Assembly (NCBI GenBank): GCA_027886175.1
Contig: JAJNNQ010000009.1
Coordinates: 6,921,001 to 6,985,000 of the forward strand
Origin: Phylloscopus collybita
Taxonomy: Eukaryota; Chordata; Aves; Passeriformes; Phylloscopidae
Reading direction: 5' to 3'
Length of the DNA stretch: 64,000 nt
This document shows positions 37,096 through 49,589 of this stretch, piece by piece; within the stretch, counting starts at the first letter, position 1, and each line of letters begins with the position of its first letter. The position numbers and the translations under genes are program-made. The notes under the pieces were generated by a model. It worked only from the letters and a program-made list of their open reading frames with translations. It did not search any database and had not been told where the DNA came from.

Positions 37096-40000
37096 GAGCT
37101 CTGCTTGCACAGATTAAAAACTGTGTCAGAGAAAACTGCTTAAACATCAGCTACACTTCTCTATACACCACAGTCACACACTTCTCAAAACAAGAGAAGA
37201 ATGAGCAACTTCTACAAATAGAGACTGCACCAGCAACATTCAAAGGAATTTGCTTTTCATCCAACACCACCAGCATAATTGAGAATTATACATTGGACTC
37301 AGGGAAAATCTAAGATTGAACCTTCAGACTTCCAGCATCTATTCTGGGGTTTTATTCAGTCTCTAGAACACCACAGGGCAGCACTCAGGATTACTGAATA
37401 TCTGGGTGTCCAGAACTACTCTGCTTCCTTTCCAAAGCCTCAGAGAGCCTGGCTGCTCAGACCTATCTAATACAGGTTTCACACATTCACTGTAAATTCA
37501 GTGCTGGAAACAGATACTTACTTTATACTGGCTAGCTCCATGGACTTGAATAATGAACTCTATTTCTGCCAATAACAACACCTCAAAGCTTAAGAGCAAT
37601 TGTATGCAGTTATGAGGATACTAAATAAAGCCTGATTAAAAATAATAACAACAACAACCAGTGAAATCAGCTGACAGTGCTCATGTTTTTTTTAGGTGAG
37701 TCAGATCCAGGCAGCCTTGGAAGACTAACCTAACTAGCTGAATTACGTGTGGTAGTCTACCAGGCCTATAATTTCAGCAGAGAAATAATCCTGCTTTGAA
37801 TTCAAAGAGAATATGCTCATTTTCCTAATCCAAACACTGGAAATTTTGCTATTAACAAATACAGCTTATTCTAAAAGAGGTTCAGGCAATTATCTTCACT
37901 TCTGTGGTTAAAATTCCCTAGATTCACCTGTGGTTTTTAAAGATGACAAATGTTTGATAGACAGTTACCTTTTTGATACACTGTACATTAGATTATACAG
38001 GACTCACTGACAATCTGCCATGCTGTAAAATGACTCTGAAGATACTGAAAATGAATGTTAAGCAATATATGGAAAGAAAAGTGACATTTCACTACTAAAA
38101 AACTAAACATCAACCGTCATCAGTTAGCTATAAGGTTTAATTACACTGTAGCTACTTCAGTGGTTCATTTCCTTTCTGCTGAAGAACCTTTAACTCATTC
38201 TGCTAATATGGACAAAAAGGATTTTTCTCTCTGCTTACATCATTCAGAAGCCAGAGGTAAAGTCAGCTTCTGCAATCCACCCTGACGAGCAGCAGTGTGC
38301 TTTCTTCTCAGAGGGGCTTTAGAAAATACTGAATTTTAAAAAGTGCATGTTGAGGTTTCACCTGCATTTACTCTTTTTGGCATTGTATCACAGAAAGGCA
38401 ATCTAGCTTTCAAAATACAAGGAACATTCTTCTTTCAGTGGTTACAGCTACTGACAGAAAAACAAAGCCAGTTCTTCAGATGTGCTCTGCCTGTTACAAG
38501 CAGTAGTAGAGATTTGCTTTGCCTACTGCAAAACCAATTAACATATTTTACTCTACTGCCAATATCCAGGGTACAGAAATACGTTCTTCAAAGACAGGTC
38601 AGATGTCTTTAAAGACAAATTTGGCTTAACAGAAGACAGGGCCACAAACCCCCTAATCCTGCACATTCCTCAAGCCTCTCTCCATTAACTTTGCTCCTAT
38701 TCTGACTAGAATTTTAAACTGCCTTGTTGTCAGAGAATAGCTTCATTGCTATTGCCAGCCTTGCTTCAGTTCATGCTCCAAAGGGAGCATAACCAGCTGG
38801 AGCTGCCACCCTAGGAGCCCGCTGCAGGTTCAGGGATGCCACACGCATCTCCCTGCTGCACTCAGCTCTGCACACCAAAGTCCACAGGTCTGTCTGACAC
38901 ACCCACACTGAGAAACCAACACTGAGATGTGTAACACACACCACTGGCATTCCTTTACTGCCACAGTTTTGAATCAAATCAAAGTTTTGAACACAGCCAC
39001 CTCAGAAGAACTATGCGGTTTTTATCCAATCACTGTGCACGCTGTCCCCACCCAATTCGTTAATACACAGACAGCATGTTTACTGAATTTAATTTCTAGT
39101 CAGTGATACAGAAAGGTTTCAAGTGTACTTAGAATGGTGTGATTCTGCAGCCCTTGGTGTGCAATCTGCTTGATTCTGCACCACCAAAATCCATAGGGAC
39201 CCTGCCATCATTTGTAATGGTCCAGAAACAAGCACCAGGAAAGCAAAGAGCTCTGAAATAGGGCAGAATTAAGGAGGACTGCAAAATCCCAAGTTTGCTG
39301 ACTTACGAAAATCTCTGCACAGCAGCCTCAAATGTATATACAGTATAGGTAGTGTTCTATCACAAGAACGCTCAGTGTCACAGGCACTTCAGTTACAGAT
39401 CTGTGCACAGAGCAGATGATGTGATCTGTGTATTCCCTAAGCAGATTGCAGTAGTTTGGCAGAAGTCATTCAAGCACCTTAGTTTCAAAGGCACAGAGAC
39501 AGCACTACTATATAATTATGCATTGGTAGATGTATAAAATACCAAAGCTAATGTTTTACACACAAAATAAAGTCAGCACAAGCACCTGGCTTAGATATTA
39601 ATTAAAACATTCAAAGCCATAATTTGCTGTTCAACCTTTCCAAAAACTCAGTGAGAACCCTTACTGCTTTTACTCAGAGTCTCAACAATCTCTATTGTTT
39701 TCAAAATTGTCAGCCACCAGTAGGACATCAAAAATTTTCATACCTAATAGATACTTATCTTCTCTGCTAGTTCTGATTTAATTATGTGGATCAACATAAT
39801 TAAATACAGTACTTATCTTTGCCTTATGGATATTTTAGGATAATACAGTTTAAAAATTAATTACCTGTAATCCTACAAAATAATCAGCTCTGTGTATGAT
39901 GTTACTCCATGAGCTAAAATAACTTAGTTGGCTAAAAAGTTACAGAACTTCACAGAGAAATTCACTGGGATGTGATCACATTCTGCAGTAAGATGTTCTA

Positions 40001-42161
40001 TATTCCTATAACAGGCACACAACTCAAATACAAAATGCAGCTATTTTTAACAGAGGATTTCCAAATCTATTTTCATGCCTTAACTACTGGTTAAGAAAGA
40101 CTCCAGGAAAAAACCCTCTTCCTTTGTTATGGAGCAGAAATATTGGTATCAAATATCATTCCATCTTCTTCATGGGTTTCTGTGAACCTTCTCACAGACT
40201 ATGGATTGCAGCCTGAGGAGTTAAAAAAAAACCTGATAAGAAAAATAAGCCCTACACAGCTTAGGTACTTTTAAAAGTAATTCAATTACCCTACATGAAC
40301 AGCACACTTATTTGTATCTCATTTTATTTTCATTCAATGCATTTTTCGTTCAAGAATATTACTAAAGGATCTTTTTGAGCTCAGTTCTTGCCAGTATTTG
40401 AGCTCCTTCAATTCAGAGACTGCCAGACATGGAATTTCATATTACTTCTTGCTTGAATTTCTGCTCTGATAGATGTTATCTCACTAAGAACACTTTGCCA
40501 ACTTTGTCTCCTAGACAACTGAAATCACATTTTTTAATGTTCCCTTTCCTTCACAGAATAAATTAAAGTCTTAAAGTATATCAGAAGTTTTCCAAAATTG
40601 AATGTGAAAGATTATTTTTTGAAGTTTGCATTGAAAACTGCAGTTATTGAACAAACTAGAATTTAACAAATATGTTTTCAACTATGTTCACAGTCACTGA
40701 AAATTAAATGGGCTGAGCAATACACTGACTTCATTGATTTTCATTTTCCACATTGTGAAATATGAGAATAAAGCAGAAAATAGTGAGATTATGAGAAGAA
40801 TATTAGCTTTTAAATATCCTTTCAGATATAGATAGGCTTTAGACAGCAAGTGGAACGCTGGTGAAACTATCTGCAATAGCCACGTACTGGAAATTAGGTA
40901 TTTTAATGTAAACTTCATGGATTTTTCAAGTTTCAGTACCAATAAAGCTTTTTCCTCCTTCTAACTTCAGTTTTGCCCCTCATTCATGTTGTTATTCTTA
41001 ACCCAGTGTTTTATAAAACCATAATTTCTCAAAAAACCCCAACAAACCAAACATGTCGATTTGCCAAGTTTAATTCTCAGATTTCAATACGAATATTACT
41101 AATGTACCTAAAAATAAGACTTCTAGACAAAAATACTAGGAAGCTTTCAAGGGACACACAAGGATGTGGTCTAGATATTTATAAAGGCTAACTTCAGAAA
41201 TAGCTCCCCTTTGAACCACCCCTGACAGAGTTTACATTCTCCCTCAGGAGATACCTCACCTCTAACGGATGAGAGGAGATCAATCTGGATAAACTATGTG
41301 AAAACTATTCTTACATCAAACTGTCACCATGACATCCAGGGAAGGTGATAAACTGCTGAAAATTGGACACAGGGGAAAAAAACCTCCAAACCTGTCAAAT
41401 TATCTCTAGAGATTTCTAGGAACAAAAGTTGCAGTTGGTATATAAATCTGAATTCTAAGAAAATAATATGGTTTATGGATTAAGAAAAAATTTTAACACC
41501 CAGATAAAATACCTGAAGAGTGAACATAAAGATCCTTTAAAGATACAGCTTAATTTCTCCAAAGTAACAGATCAGTCTTCTAAAGATCTCAGGTAAGAAA
41601 AAAATATTTTAATGTTCTTTATACTTGAGCCAAAGCCCACATCTCCAATGATAACCAACCCTGAAGCATTATGGAAAGAAGTATAAAGTGACTCATCCTG
41701 TAAAAAGAAATTTGCAATATGAAAAACTGATCGTCATTTCTATTAGGTTAAGAATTATCTGGGTATTGCATCATAGCATAATGACAAAATGTAATAAGTC
41801 TAGTTAAGCAGAAACATTGATGCTAATTAGAAACAGAATCTCCCAAAAATAAACTCTAGCTTTAGTATTTCAGGCATCATCTCACCAAAAGGAAAACGTG
41901 AAATGCTATAAAATGATACTCAAAACCAAAACAGAACAACCAAAACAAAAAAACCCAGTACCATAGAGATTAAAAGTTCAGAAAACTACCATGAAATGAA
42001 AAACTACATTTAGTTATTTCCCGGGTATATCAGGCTGATGAGAGGAAAATGCAGTTTATGGTTAACATAGCAAACAGAAACACTTTTTAAGCATTTATGA
42101 GTTTTCAGACGTCTGATTTTCACTTCAGAAGAGAAGCAATTACAACTATCTTTTATTACTT

Positions 42162-42163
42162 GC
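42162..42163 (-). other. ZFYVE28: non-canonical GC splice donor (GC-AG intron)
   Basis: On the minus strand the exon-intron border reads AAATAAG|GCAAGTAA. This is the typical strong context of GC-AG introns: apart from the C it is fully complementary to U1. The acceptor of the same intron is TTTTCAG|GGATC at 34229-34231. The reading frame and the family protein both require this border. It could be a sequencing error for GT, but the surrounding bases are the compensating consensus expected of a true GC donor. Confidence 0.85.
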
Positions 42164-42265
42164 CTTATTTTTCTTAGCAAAGTGTGAAAAGGTCTGAAGA
42201 GTTCAGACATATCTTCTGGTTTATGATCCAAGTTTAATGGTCCCTCGGAGTAGACAACAAGGCCA
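42164..42265 (-). CDS. ZFYVE28: ZFYVE28 coding exon (fifth in window), followed by a GC donor
   Basis: A 102-nt exon encoding the last base of Cys, then [33 protein letters not shown] and two bases (AG) of an arginine codon. The acceptor is AATTACAG|T. The donor is AG|GCAAGTAA, which begins with GC rather than GT. The next exon supplies G, then GAT CTC CTT CAG, giving the family sequence RKIR-DLLQ. Using the nearest GT instead (6 bp downstream, CAA|GTAATA) would add bases and throw the next exon out of frame, so the GC donor is required. Conservation to human Lst2 is high across the whole exon. Confidence 0.95.
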
Positions 42266-43469
42266 CTGTAATTCAAACACATGCATGAACACACACAAAA
42301 ATGAAAATTTTATTACACTGAGCAACCACTGAATAGTCAGAAAAGCAACTGTACATAAACATTAGAACGACATTTAACTACATCTCGTTACCTTATTTTT
42401 GTCTTGTTCACCCACAGCTAGAATTAGAGGCTATTTAAAGTAAGAGGAAGAAGATCCCCTGGACTCTGTTCCCCTTCCTTAAACATCGCAGAAAAAGCAA
42501 TGGAAGCATAAAGGGAGGAACACATTTTATTGCTGTAGCTGAATAAAAAAACCCACAAAACAAAGCAAAACAAAAAACCAACCACACAAAGGAAACCTAT
42601 TATCAAGTACATTGGGGAAGGTCCACTGATTTGAGATATTGCTGATAGCTTTTGCTTCCCAGTCTAAATAATTTCCAGGTAAGGTAGCTGACTCCTGAGC
42701 TCCTAGGGCTTTTTACCTCTAAGATAAATATAACCTGGTACTGACATGTGGTAAAAAAAGGAAACAGATTTTCTTAATCACATAAAACACATATTCAAGA
42801 AACTATGCTTCTAAATTGTACAAATTTCCCTGGAAATGGGTAAACTCACAATCCTGAGAGCCGCCAGGTGCTTCACTGTAGATATCTCAATAGCTCTTCC
42901 TGACCAAGTCACCACTGCCCAAACCTGTTTGTGTGTCACAGATTAAACAGAATTCACCTTCAGATCTGCTGTGCCACACCATACTGTGTCTTGAGAGTGG
43001 ATTCCCACCAGGCACCACTCTGCTTAAAACTATTTAATCCTCTGCCCACTGCAAAATCAATGTATGTTTCCCAAAGGCAACCCATTCTCACAGTTGAGAT
43101 TACATTCGTTTTCTTTTTCCTAGGCCACTTTCCCCTTCCTGTCCATAGTGTCAGTGCTCTGTTACCCAAGGTATTTTAAAGGCATGTTCCTTTCCCTAAC
43201 TCAGATGACATATTGCTTCAGAGAGCTATGCAGCAACCAAATCATCCAGGCTAACAAGACTGTCAAAGTCTTTCGGTCACCAGTTCTTCCCTAGCAAGCA
43301 CCTGTGTGATCACCAAAGGCTCTCTGAGGCACAGCAGCAAAGCTGATGTCACAAGCTATATGAATTCCTCTGAAGCATTAAAAGAACAAAAACCAAGGGA
43401 TTAGGGTTTTGAGGGCAGGAGCAGGAAAGAGGAGATGACAGACAGAAAAAGTTGCTTCCTTTGCAAGTC

Positions 43470-43522
<53 letters not shown>

Positions 43523-45051
43523 TGGCTTAAGACAAATTATCTTGTTGCTAAGGATACATAATTTTATCTTTTTTTTTATGCTTTCCAAGCTTCAACAAGC
43601 AAGCTGCCACAAAGTGAAGCAGTTACTGCTGACTCATGTTTTATGTTCTGCATAAGCCAATGTTACTGCTTTGCTCAGTGAAAGCTCAAGGCTACCCTCC
43701 TCAAACTTCTACTGGATGCCAAGTCACTGCTCCTTTGGCTTTCAGGCTGTTTGCTTGCCAAAGAATTTAACTCTCGAAAGAAATTTTAAAAAAAAAGTAA
43801 GTGGGCTAGAGCACTACAGAAAAAAAAAATGAAATGGCTTCTGTATATGTGTAACATTTGAAAGAGCTCTGAATCAAAGCCTGAGTATAGCTCCAGCACT
43901 GGAAAGAACTAAAAATTGCATCTTAGTATTTCCTACAAGGTTCGTGCTTCTTCCAGAAAACACTGTATTATGGATGGGGTAGTTATTCTGTGGAACTTCA
44001 CATGACAGTGATTTCTTATCACTGGATAATTAGGAGCAGTTAAACAACTTCTCTTTCTCTATCCTTCTTTGTAATTTGGGATAGACATGAGCTATTTGCC
44101 AGAGAGCCCTCGTTTTCCAGTTAGTCATGTTGTGTTCTTCACTGTGTCTTCCAGCAGCTTCAAACTGAGTTCTCACATTCCTGTTGTCTTCCAATAATCA
44201 GATTATTACTGTTATTATTTTTAGACTGACAGTTAGAGACAATATACTATTTAACAGGAACAACAGGCCACAGGGATTTCCTGAGGAGAAGTGTATTACA
44301 CTCAGGATTTGAGGTTTTTTATTTCCCTCAATTATCCTACTTATATTAGCTAACTTTAAAACATTCACAATGGTAAAATATTAAAAATATGCTGGCTTTT
44401 CTCCAGAGAAGCTGCTGCCTTAGTAAACCACAAAGACTCATTAAGAAAAATGCATCTGATTTGTTCAACATTGCAAAAACTGCATGAAGCAAAATCACTG
44501 TTATAATTTAGTTGCCTTGAGTGGTCAATACAGGGCACAAATCTACACGAAGTTACACATATCAATACTTTCCTTCAAGAGAATTAAGCCTAACTCAACA
44601 GTTAGAATGCAGTTTGCCACCATCATTCCTTCTGAACCCTAGAGTAATTGAGAAAAACACACAAATTTAATTGAAAATCTGTAGTTTTCAAGACTTGTAT
44701 CCTTAAGTCATCCTATTTTTGAATGTCACAAAATACGTGCTTTCAAAAAATATTTCCAGCAACATGACATTGCAAAGACTGATGTTCTGAATTTTTAAAT
44801 TTTGCTGGAGAATGCCTGATCAATTGTTCCTGCCTTCTCTATTTAGAGATCTACCATCTTCCTTTTTTGTCTTGATACTCTACATTAAACTAGTAATGAT
44901 TTAGAACAAAACAATCCTCCTCAATTCTTTTTAAACGACGTGAAAGCAAACTCAGGTGAAAGACAGTCCATCAAAATCCTAAACAGAGCTTTTCAGATCT
45001 TCAATAAACCTTTAAATGAGGCAGAGCAGAAAGTAGTTAAAAATTACTCAC
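42266..45051 (-). other. ZFYVE28: intron, 2.8 kb
   Basis: Donor GTGAGTAA at 45051 and acceptor TTACAG at 42266. It contains a 50-nt uninterrupted poly-T on the + strand (43472-43521), which is poly-A in the transcript. Nothing else is recognised. Confidence 0.88.
43472..43521. repeat. poly-T tract, 50 nt
   Basis: The longest homopolymer in the window, uninterrupted. Its exact length is likely to be uncertain or variable. Confidence 0.95.
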
Positions 45052-45141
45052 CATACAATGGCTAATCTTGGAATTGTAAACATTAAAGCTGGTTCATAGT
45101 CATCTATCATATCTTGAGTGAGGTATCCAAGCCTTAAGGCT
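45052..45141 (-). CDS. ZFYVE28: ZFYVE28 coding exon (fourth in window)
   Basis: A 90-nt exon encoding the end of an arginine codon, then [18 protein letters not shown] and [11 protein letters not shown], then two bases (TG) of a cysteine codon. The acceptor is CTGCTTAG|A and the donor is ATG|GTGAGT. The family residues [17 protein letters not shown] are strongly conserved in Lst2. The -RALRLGY- segment differs slightly from the mammalian form, as expected of an orthologue. Entry with one base and exit with two agrees with both neighbours. Confidence 0.95.
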
Positions 45142-45285
45142 CTAAGCAGAATAATAAAATTATTTAGTAAGACATCAAAGTCTTGAAGAACACATTTCCC
45201 TATGGAAAACTTGGAAAAAAATGTTATAAGCCAAAGCAAACTGGCAGTACTTAACTCATGTGCTGGTTTTCTACAATCTAAACCA

Positions 45286-45302
45286 ATATATATATATATA
45301 TA
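45286..45302. repeat. short (TA)n repeat
   Basis: About eight TA units, in an intron about 145 bp on the 5' side of exon 45141-45052. Confidence 0.9.
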
Positions 45303-46130
45303 AGTGATTACTTAAGTCTGTGCTTTAAAGAAGAAATAGTATAATAAAAACATGAATGCAAGAAAAAAATCCCTTTAAAAACTTTAAGCTTTTACTGTCA
45401 TTCAAAACCCAATTCAGTTTTATGAAATTTTCTCTATTTACTATTTCATGTCAAGCTTCAGCTTGATACTGAAAAACCACTGGTGCTGACAATTTTTCAA
45501 ATAAAAGAAACATTCTTGAAGTAGTAAGAGAAAGTACTTTGTTTCCTTTTCAAATACAAATTGCTCTAATTATCAAGGTCAATCCCCCCCTTAACTAACA
45601 AAAAACCTAAAATAACCCACCAAAGAACAGCCCAGTTCTGCACAGTAACTCTTACTGAAGTGTAATGATTTAATATTTGGGGGAGACTTCATTGTCCTCA
45701 AATAACTTTTCAAATGACTTAAGCCCCTTATAAACAAAACCCATTTTGGTTTTGGATTTTTCACTTGGCTGTATTTTCCAGGTTTCTTCATAATTTCCAG
45801 ACTTCACCATATGCTTCATAACATCCTCAAATTACTTCTCTGACTTGTTCATATCAGTGCTTAAGCTTGCAATGAAAACTGCTCATTAGTACTGCTTTTG
45901 GTCCCGAAAAGAATGGAAATAACTTTTTCTTGTTCCTTGTCAGCACTTGCCCAGCCAGTACTGCTGGTGGTGCATGGGACAAGACCACAAAGCAAACCCC
46001 TGGCTGGTGCCAACAGGGGGCAGACACACTGGAGTGTGGCCCATCCTCACTCCCTGCTCCTTCCTACAGCCCAGACACATTTTCTGAAGCTACAAGTAAG
46101 AAACCATCTTTTTTCCCCTACTGGGAAAAT

Positions 46131-46720
46131 ACAGAACCCCAGAATTGTCAGGGTTGAAAGAGACCTCTGGAGATTACCCAGTCCAATCCCCCTGCCAGGC
46201 AGGGTCATCTAGAGAAGGTGACACATGAACACATCCAGGTGGGTTTGAAATGTCTTCAGAGAGGGAGACTGCACAACCTCTGTGGGCAGCTGTTCTGCCA
46301 CCTCAAATTAGAGAATTTCTTCTCCATGTTGATGTGAACTTCTCGTGTCGTGATTTATGGCCATTACTCCTTGTCCTGTCCCTGGGCATCATGGAAGAGT
46401 CTGGCACCATCCTCTTGACACTCACCTTTGAGATGTTTGTGTGCATTGATCAGATCCCCTCAGCCTTCTCTCCTCTAAACAGGCCCAGCTCCTACAGTCT
46501 CTCCTCCTAAGAGAGATGCTCCAGACCCCTCAACCTCTTTGTGGCCTCTGCTGGACATGTGTATGCCACAGGTGAGTATGTGTATGTGTAGTAGCTCTCT
46601 GACTGATGGAAGGTAATTCCTCCTACTTGTTGTGACCTTTTTTGAGTTGTAACCCTGACTCCCAAAATGCCTGAAATACCCCTGATCTTGGTGTCATGTA
46701 CAGATTGTGGCAGTGTGCTC
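46131..46720 (-). mobile_element. CR1 LINE fragment, 3' end region
   Basis: Minus-strand CR1. On the + strand it reads AGAATTGTCAGGGTTGAAAG, CAGGCAGGGTCATCTAGAGA, AGACTGCACAACCTCTGTGG, TTGTCCTGTCCCTGGGCATC and GGCCCAGCTCCTACAGTCTC, in the inverted order expected of the CR1 3' UTR and ORF2 end. It is of a different CR1 subfamily from the copy at 57158-57895. Similarity may continue faintly to about 46790. Same orientation as ZFYVE28. Confidence 0.85.
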
Positions 46721-47544
46721 TGTACACCCCCATTCCTTAATGAAAGGATAGATCACATCAGACCCAGGGTCCTACTTCACAGGTTCTCCTGACATGACAG
46801 TAAAACCAACACTTATTCTTAGGGCCTTTTACAGTCAACTGGTGTCTAATAATTCCACACAGAACATGATTCACTAATTTTCTTTTAAGAACAGTGCTGC
46901 ACTGCTGAAAGCCCCACTTAGGCTGAGTATTTCACATGCTGTTCCCCTCTACTGCCCACCTGCAGGCTAGTTAATCTGTCACAAGGGGGAAGAAAAAAAA
47001 GCTGTTCAACACAGTATATTACAAATTCACACTTTTCTTTGCACCTTATACTTCTAGAAGAACTTATGAATTGCTGAATTGATTTCTTTCATCATCGTCC
47101 CTTCATACATATATAAAGCCAAAGACCTTTGAGATTTTAGAGCTTTTATGAGTTCTTTATGATAATCACTGGAGGTTCACAGATGATTTGAATCATCTCC
47201 CCATGTATTCTTGCATGAAATGTCATTAAGTCTTGATGCCTTGAACAGATTTAGCTTATTTAAATGCTTAGCCTTCACGTACACATCTGTAACTGTCATA
47301 CCAACAATACAGTTATTGTTGGACTATTAACTCCTGTGCCTTGTTTTTTATTTTTTTAATGTAGAAAACAAAAAAAACACAGTCTTGTGCCTGGCAAGCA
47401 TACTTAATACCTTTGAACTTGGATACTTACTAGAAAAGCAAAACACCCAGTGTTTTGCAGTTCTTCAAGATTATAGTTAATGTACTTCTATAAAAACTCA
47501 GACAGAAAGTAAACACAGAAATTAAGATCTAGTCCTTAACTTAC

Positions 47545-47634
47545 CTCTCCACAGTTTCACAGAACAGTACGATAACCTCTTGCTGTACATAATATTCTTT
47601 TGGAGACTTCACAGGTACCATGGCTGACACATAA
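47545..47634 (-). CDS. ZFYVE28: ZFYVE28 coding exon (third in window)
   Basis: A 90-nt exon too short to stand out as an open frame. Reading the minus strand gives [18 protein letters not shown], then [11 protein letters not shown] and the first two bases of an arginine codon. The acceptor is TTGTAG|T and the donor is GAG|GTAAGT, a near-perfect U1 match. The first base completes the serine split from the preceding exon. This is again the conserved N-terminal region, and the match to vertebrate Lst2 is close to residue-for-residue. Confidence 0.94.
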
Positions 47635-49386
47635 CTACAAAAATTACAAAATAATGTACCACTGTTGCACACACTTTAACAAGTAAGATTATAAATAAAA
47701 TCAAACCCAGGACAAATCATCTTAGAAACCTAAGATGATTTCCTGTACCAATTTGTATTTATTTCAACAGTGCTCACTATGAAAACTGTACTGTATAAGA
47801 ATCTATGAGAAACACAGCCAAATTACTTATTGTAGTGGAATTGAGGCAGCAGAAGTCATTAGTAATTTAGAAATATTATAATTATATAGCACATTTGTGA
47901 TATAATTATATAATTATCACAGCAAATATAGATATCAGAACTCTTTACTGTGAAGCAGAGGGCCTTTGAAGGATCTTTACTACTCCATCTTAATGACAGA
48001 ATAGTTTACTCTGCATTTCCTCAAAAAAAAAAAATCTGACTTAAACCAAATGTTTTGTCTATAAAGGTTTTACCTGAAATTAGATTACTGAAACTCAGTT
48101 ACCCAGATGAGACAGTTTATGACACTTAAAATTTGGCCTCATTCTATGTGGACTTACTAGCAAAAACACTAGTTCAACAAGATTAAGAAACACTGGTAAA
48201 GGTGTAGTTGTTTTCTGTCATTGCATTACTTAATCGGTCATTTGTAGAATACAAGACAGAAAGGGAAGAAGTTGTTTGCAAAACAATGGTAAAGAGAAAT
48301 GCTGTGTATAGAGAGTTGGTATTGACAGGCCAAAAACTGCAAAGACACTGCCAAGAACCAGTTACTGATTGTCACTGGTGTCTGCACTCAACCCAAACTT
48401 AAAAACATGTTTTCAGACAATGTTTTCAGTTAAAACGTTTTCAATGTAACAAAATAATGATGCCTTTTCTAATCAGAAAAAAACTGCTTACTTGAGTGAA
48501 AGAACACAAGGGAATAACAATATTGAGGAAGGGCAAGCAGTAAGGTGGGACATGACAATCCATAGGTTATCCCCAAGAAATATTAGAAGACTACCCAATT
48601 TTAAGAAACATGTTCTGCTAAGGGCAGCAATGACTGTATTGTATTAGATCCATAGAAAATCTTGCCCGTTATCTTGTCTGTGGCCAGCACCACAAACATC
48701 TAAACACACAGCAGGTAGCTGGTTACACCATGAAGCACAATCCAAGACTGGTCAATGTGACCCTTGATGCAAAAAAGCATCACGCCAAAAAGCAGTTATT
48801 TTTAATTAAGCTATAAACCTCAAAGTCATTTTTCAATCACAAGTTTTCAAATCAGTGAGTTCTTCTGGTTAATTATGGCTCCTGTAAAAGCACCTCCTCC
48901 ATCAGAATTCAATTTGCCTTCTTAAATTCACTGGGTACATCTTGCTTGTGTCACTAAGCCCAAGAGAAAACAAAACCTCATCGTCTCTAGAATATTTATT
49001 ATTGTTCTTTTCTTTTTAAACATTTCCTATTTGTTGCCTTTTCTCTGACAAAGGTAACACTAAGAGAAGTGATTTATGGTTTCCTTTTGTGTCTTAGAAA
49101 TTCTCCCTCAAATGCCATATGCCAGTATGCAAATGGGGGATTATAGGAGAGAGCAAATGTTGATTGCTAAAAAGCTATTTAGTTTTCATTATTGCTACAC
49201 TGGAAGGAAAAATCTAACAATACAACAAATTACTAAAGAATTCAAATACAATGATAAAAAAATTTACATCCTTTTTCCACTCAAAGAATACAGAGTAAAA
49301 CAGCCAATTTCCAAAAACCAACAAGCCACAAAACAGCTGCAGTGGCCAAGACATGGCTCACAACACATTTACTTCATCTCTTTTAC
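47635..49386 (-). other. ZFYVE28: intron, 1.75 kb
   Basis: Donor GTAAAAG at 49386 and acceptor TTGTAG at 47635. AT-rich; the + strand open frame of 136 codons at 49076-49486 runs antisense into the neighbouring exon and is not credible as a gene. No repeat recognised. Confidence 0.88.
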
Positions 49387-49589
49387 CTTAATTCGAACTC
49401 AGCAAAAAGAACATCAAAATGCTTCAGGGAATCTTTCATTTTTTCTGTGTAGAGGTTCAAATCCCTTAAGGCCTGGTCACGAATGATATTTCTGACTTCC
49501 TCTAGGCTTCGGGTCAGATCCTTGGCCAAGGGCCTCATAGCCATACTCTCAATTTCACGATTCATGATAATTGAACCAGCAGCCAAACA
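49387..49589 (-). CDS. ZFYVE28: ZFYVE28 coding exon (second in window)
   Basis: This 203-nt exon encodes [16 protein letters not shown] through [10 protein letters not shown], plus two bases (AG) of a serine codon completed by the next exon. The acceptor is CATAG|TGT, preceded by an ACTAAT branch-point-like motif within a pyrimidine-rich stretch; the donor is AAG|GTAAAA. The peptide is a predominantly helical segment ([32 protein letters not shown]) and is nearly invariant in vertebrate Lst2. Its biochemical role beyond the conserved N-terminal Lst2 region is not something the sequence shows. The phase (0 in, 2 out) agrees with both neighbours. Confidence 0.95.

Larger units (their letters stand above)
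34229..42161 (-). other. ZFYVE28: GC-AG intron, 7.9 kb
   Basis: Intron between exons 42265-42164 and 34228-32867 (the intron's first two bases, GC, are at 42163-42162). It contains a solo LTR (34868-35401) and a possible ancient repeat (36935-37095). The remainder is AT-rich sequence in which I recognise nothing. Confidence 0.88.
45142..47544 (-). other. ZFYVE28: intron, 2.4 kb, with a CR1 copy
   Basis: Donor GTAAGTT at 47544 and acceptor CTGCTTAG at 45142. It contains a short TA repeat (45286-45302) and a minus-strand CR1 fragment (46131-46720). Confidence 0.88.
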
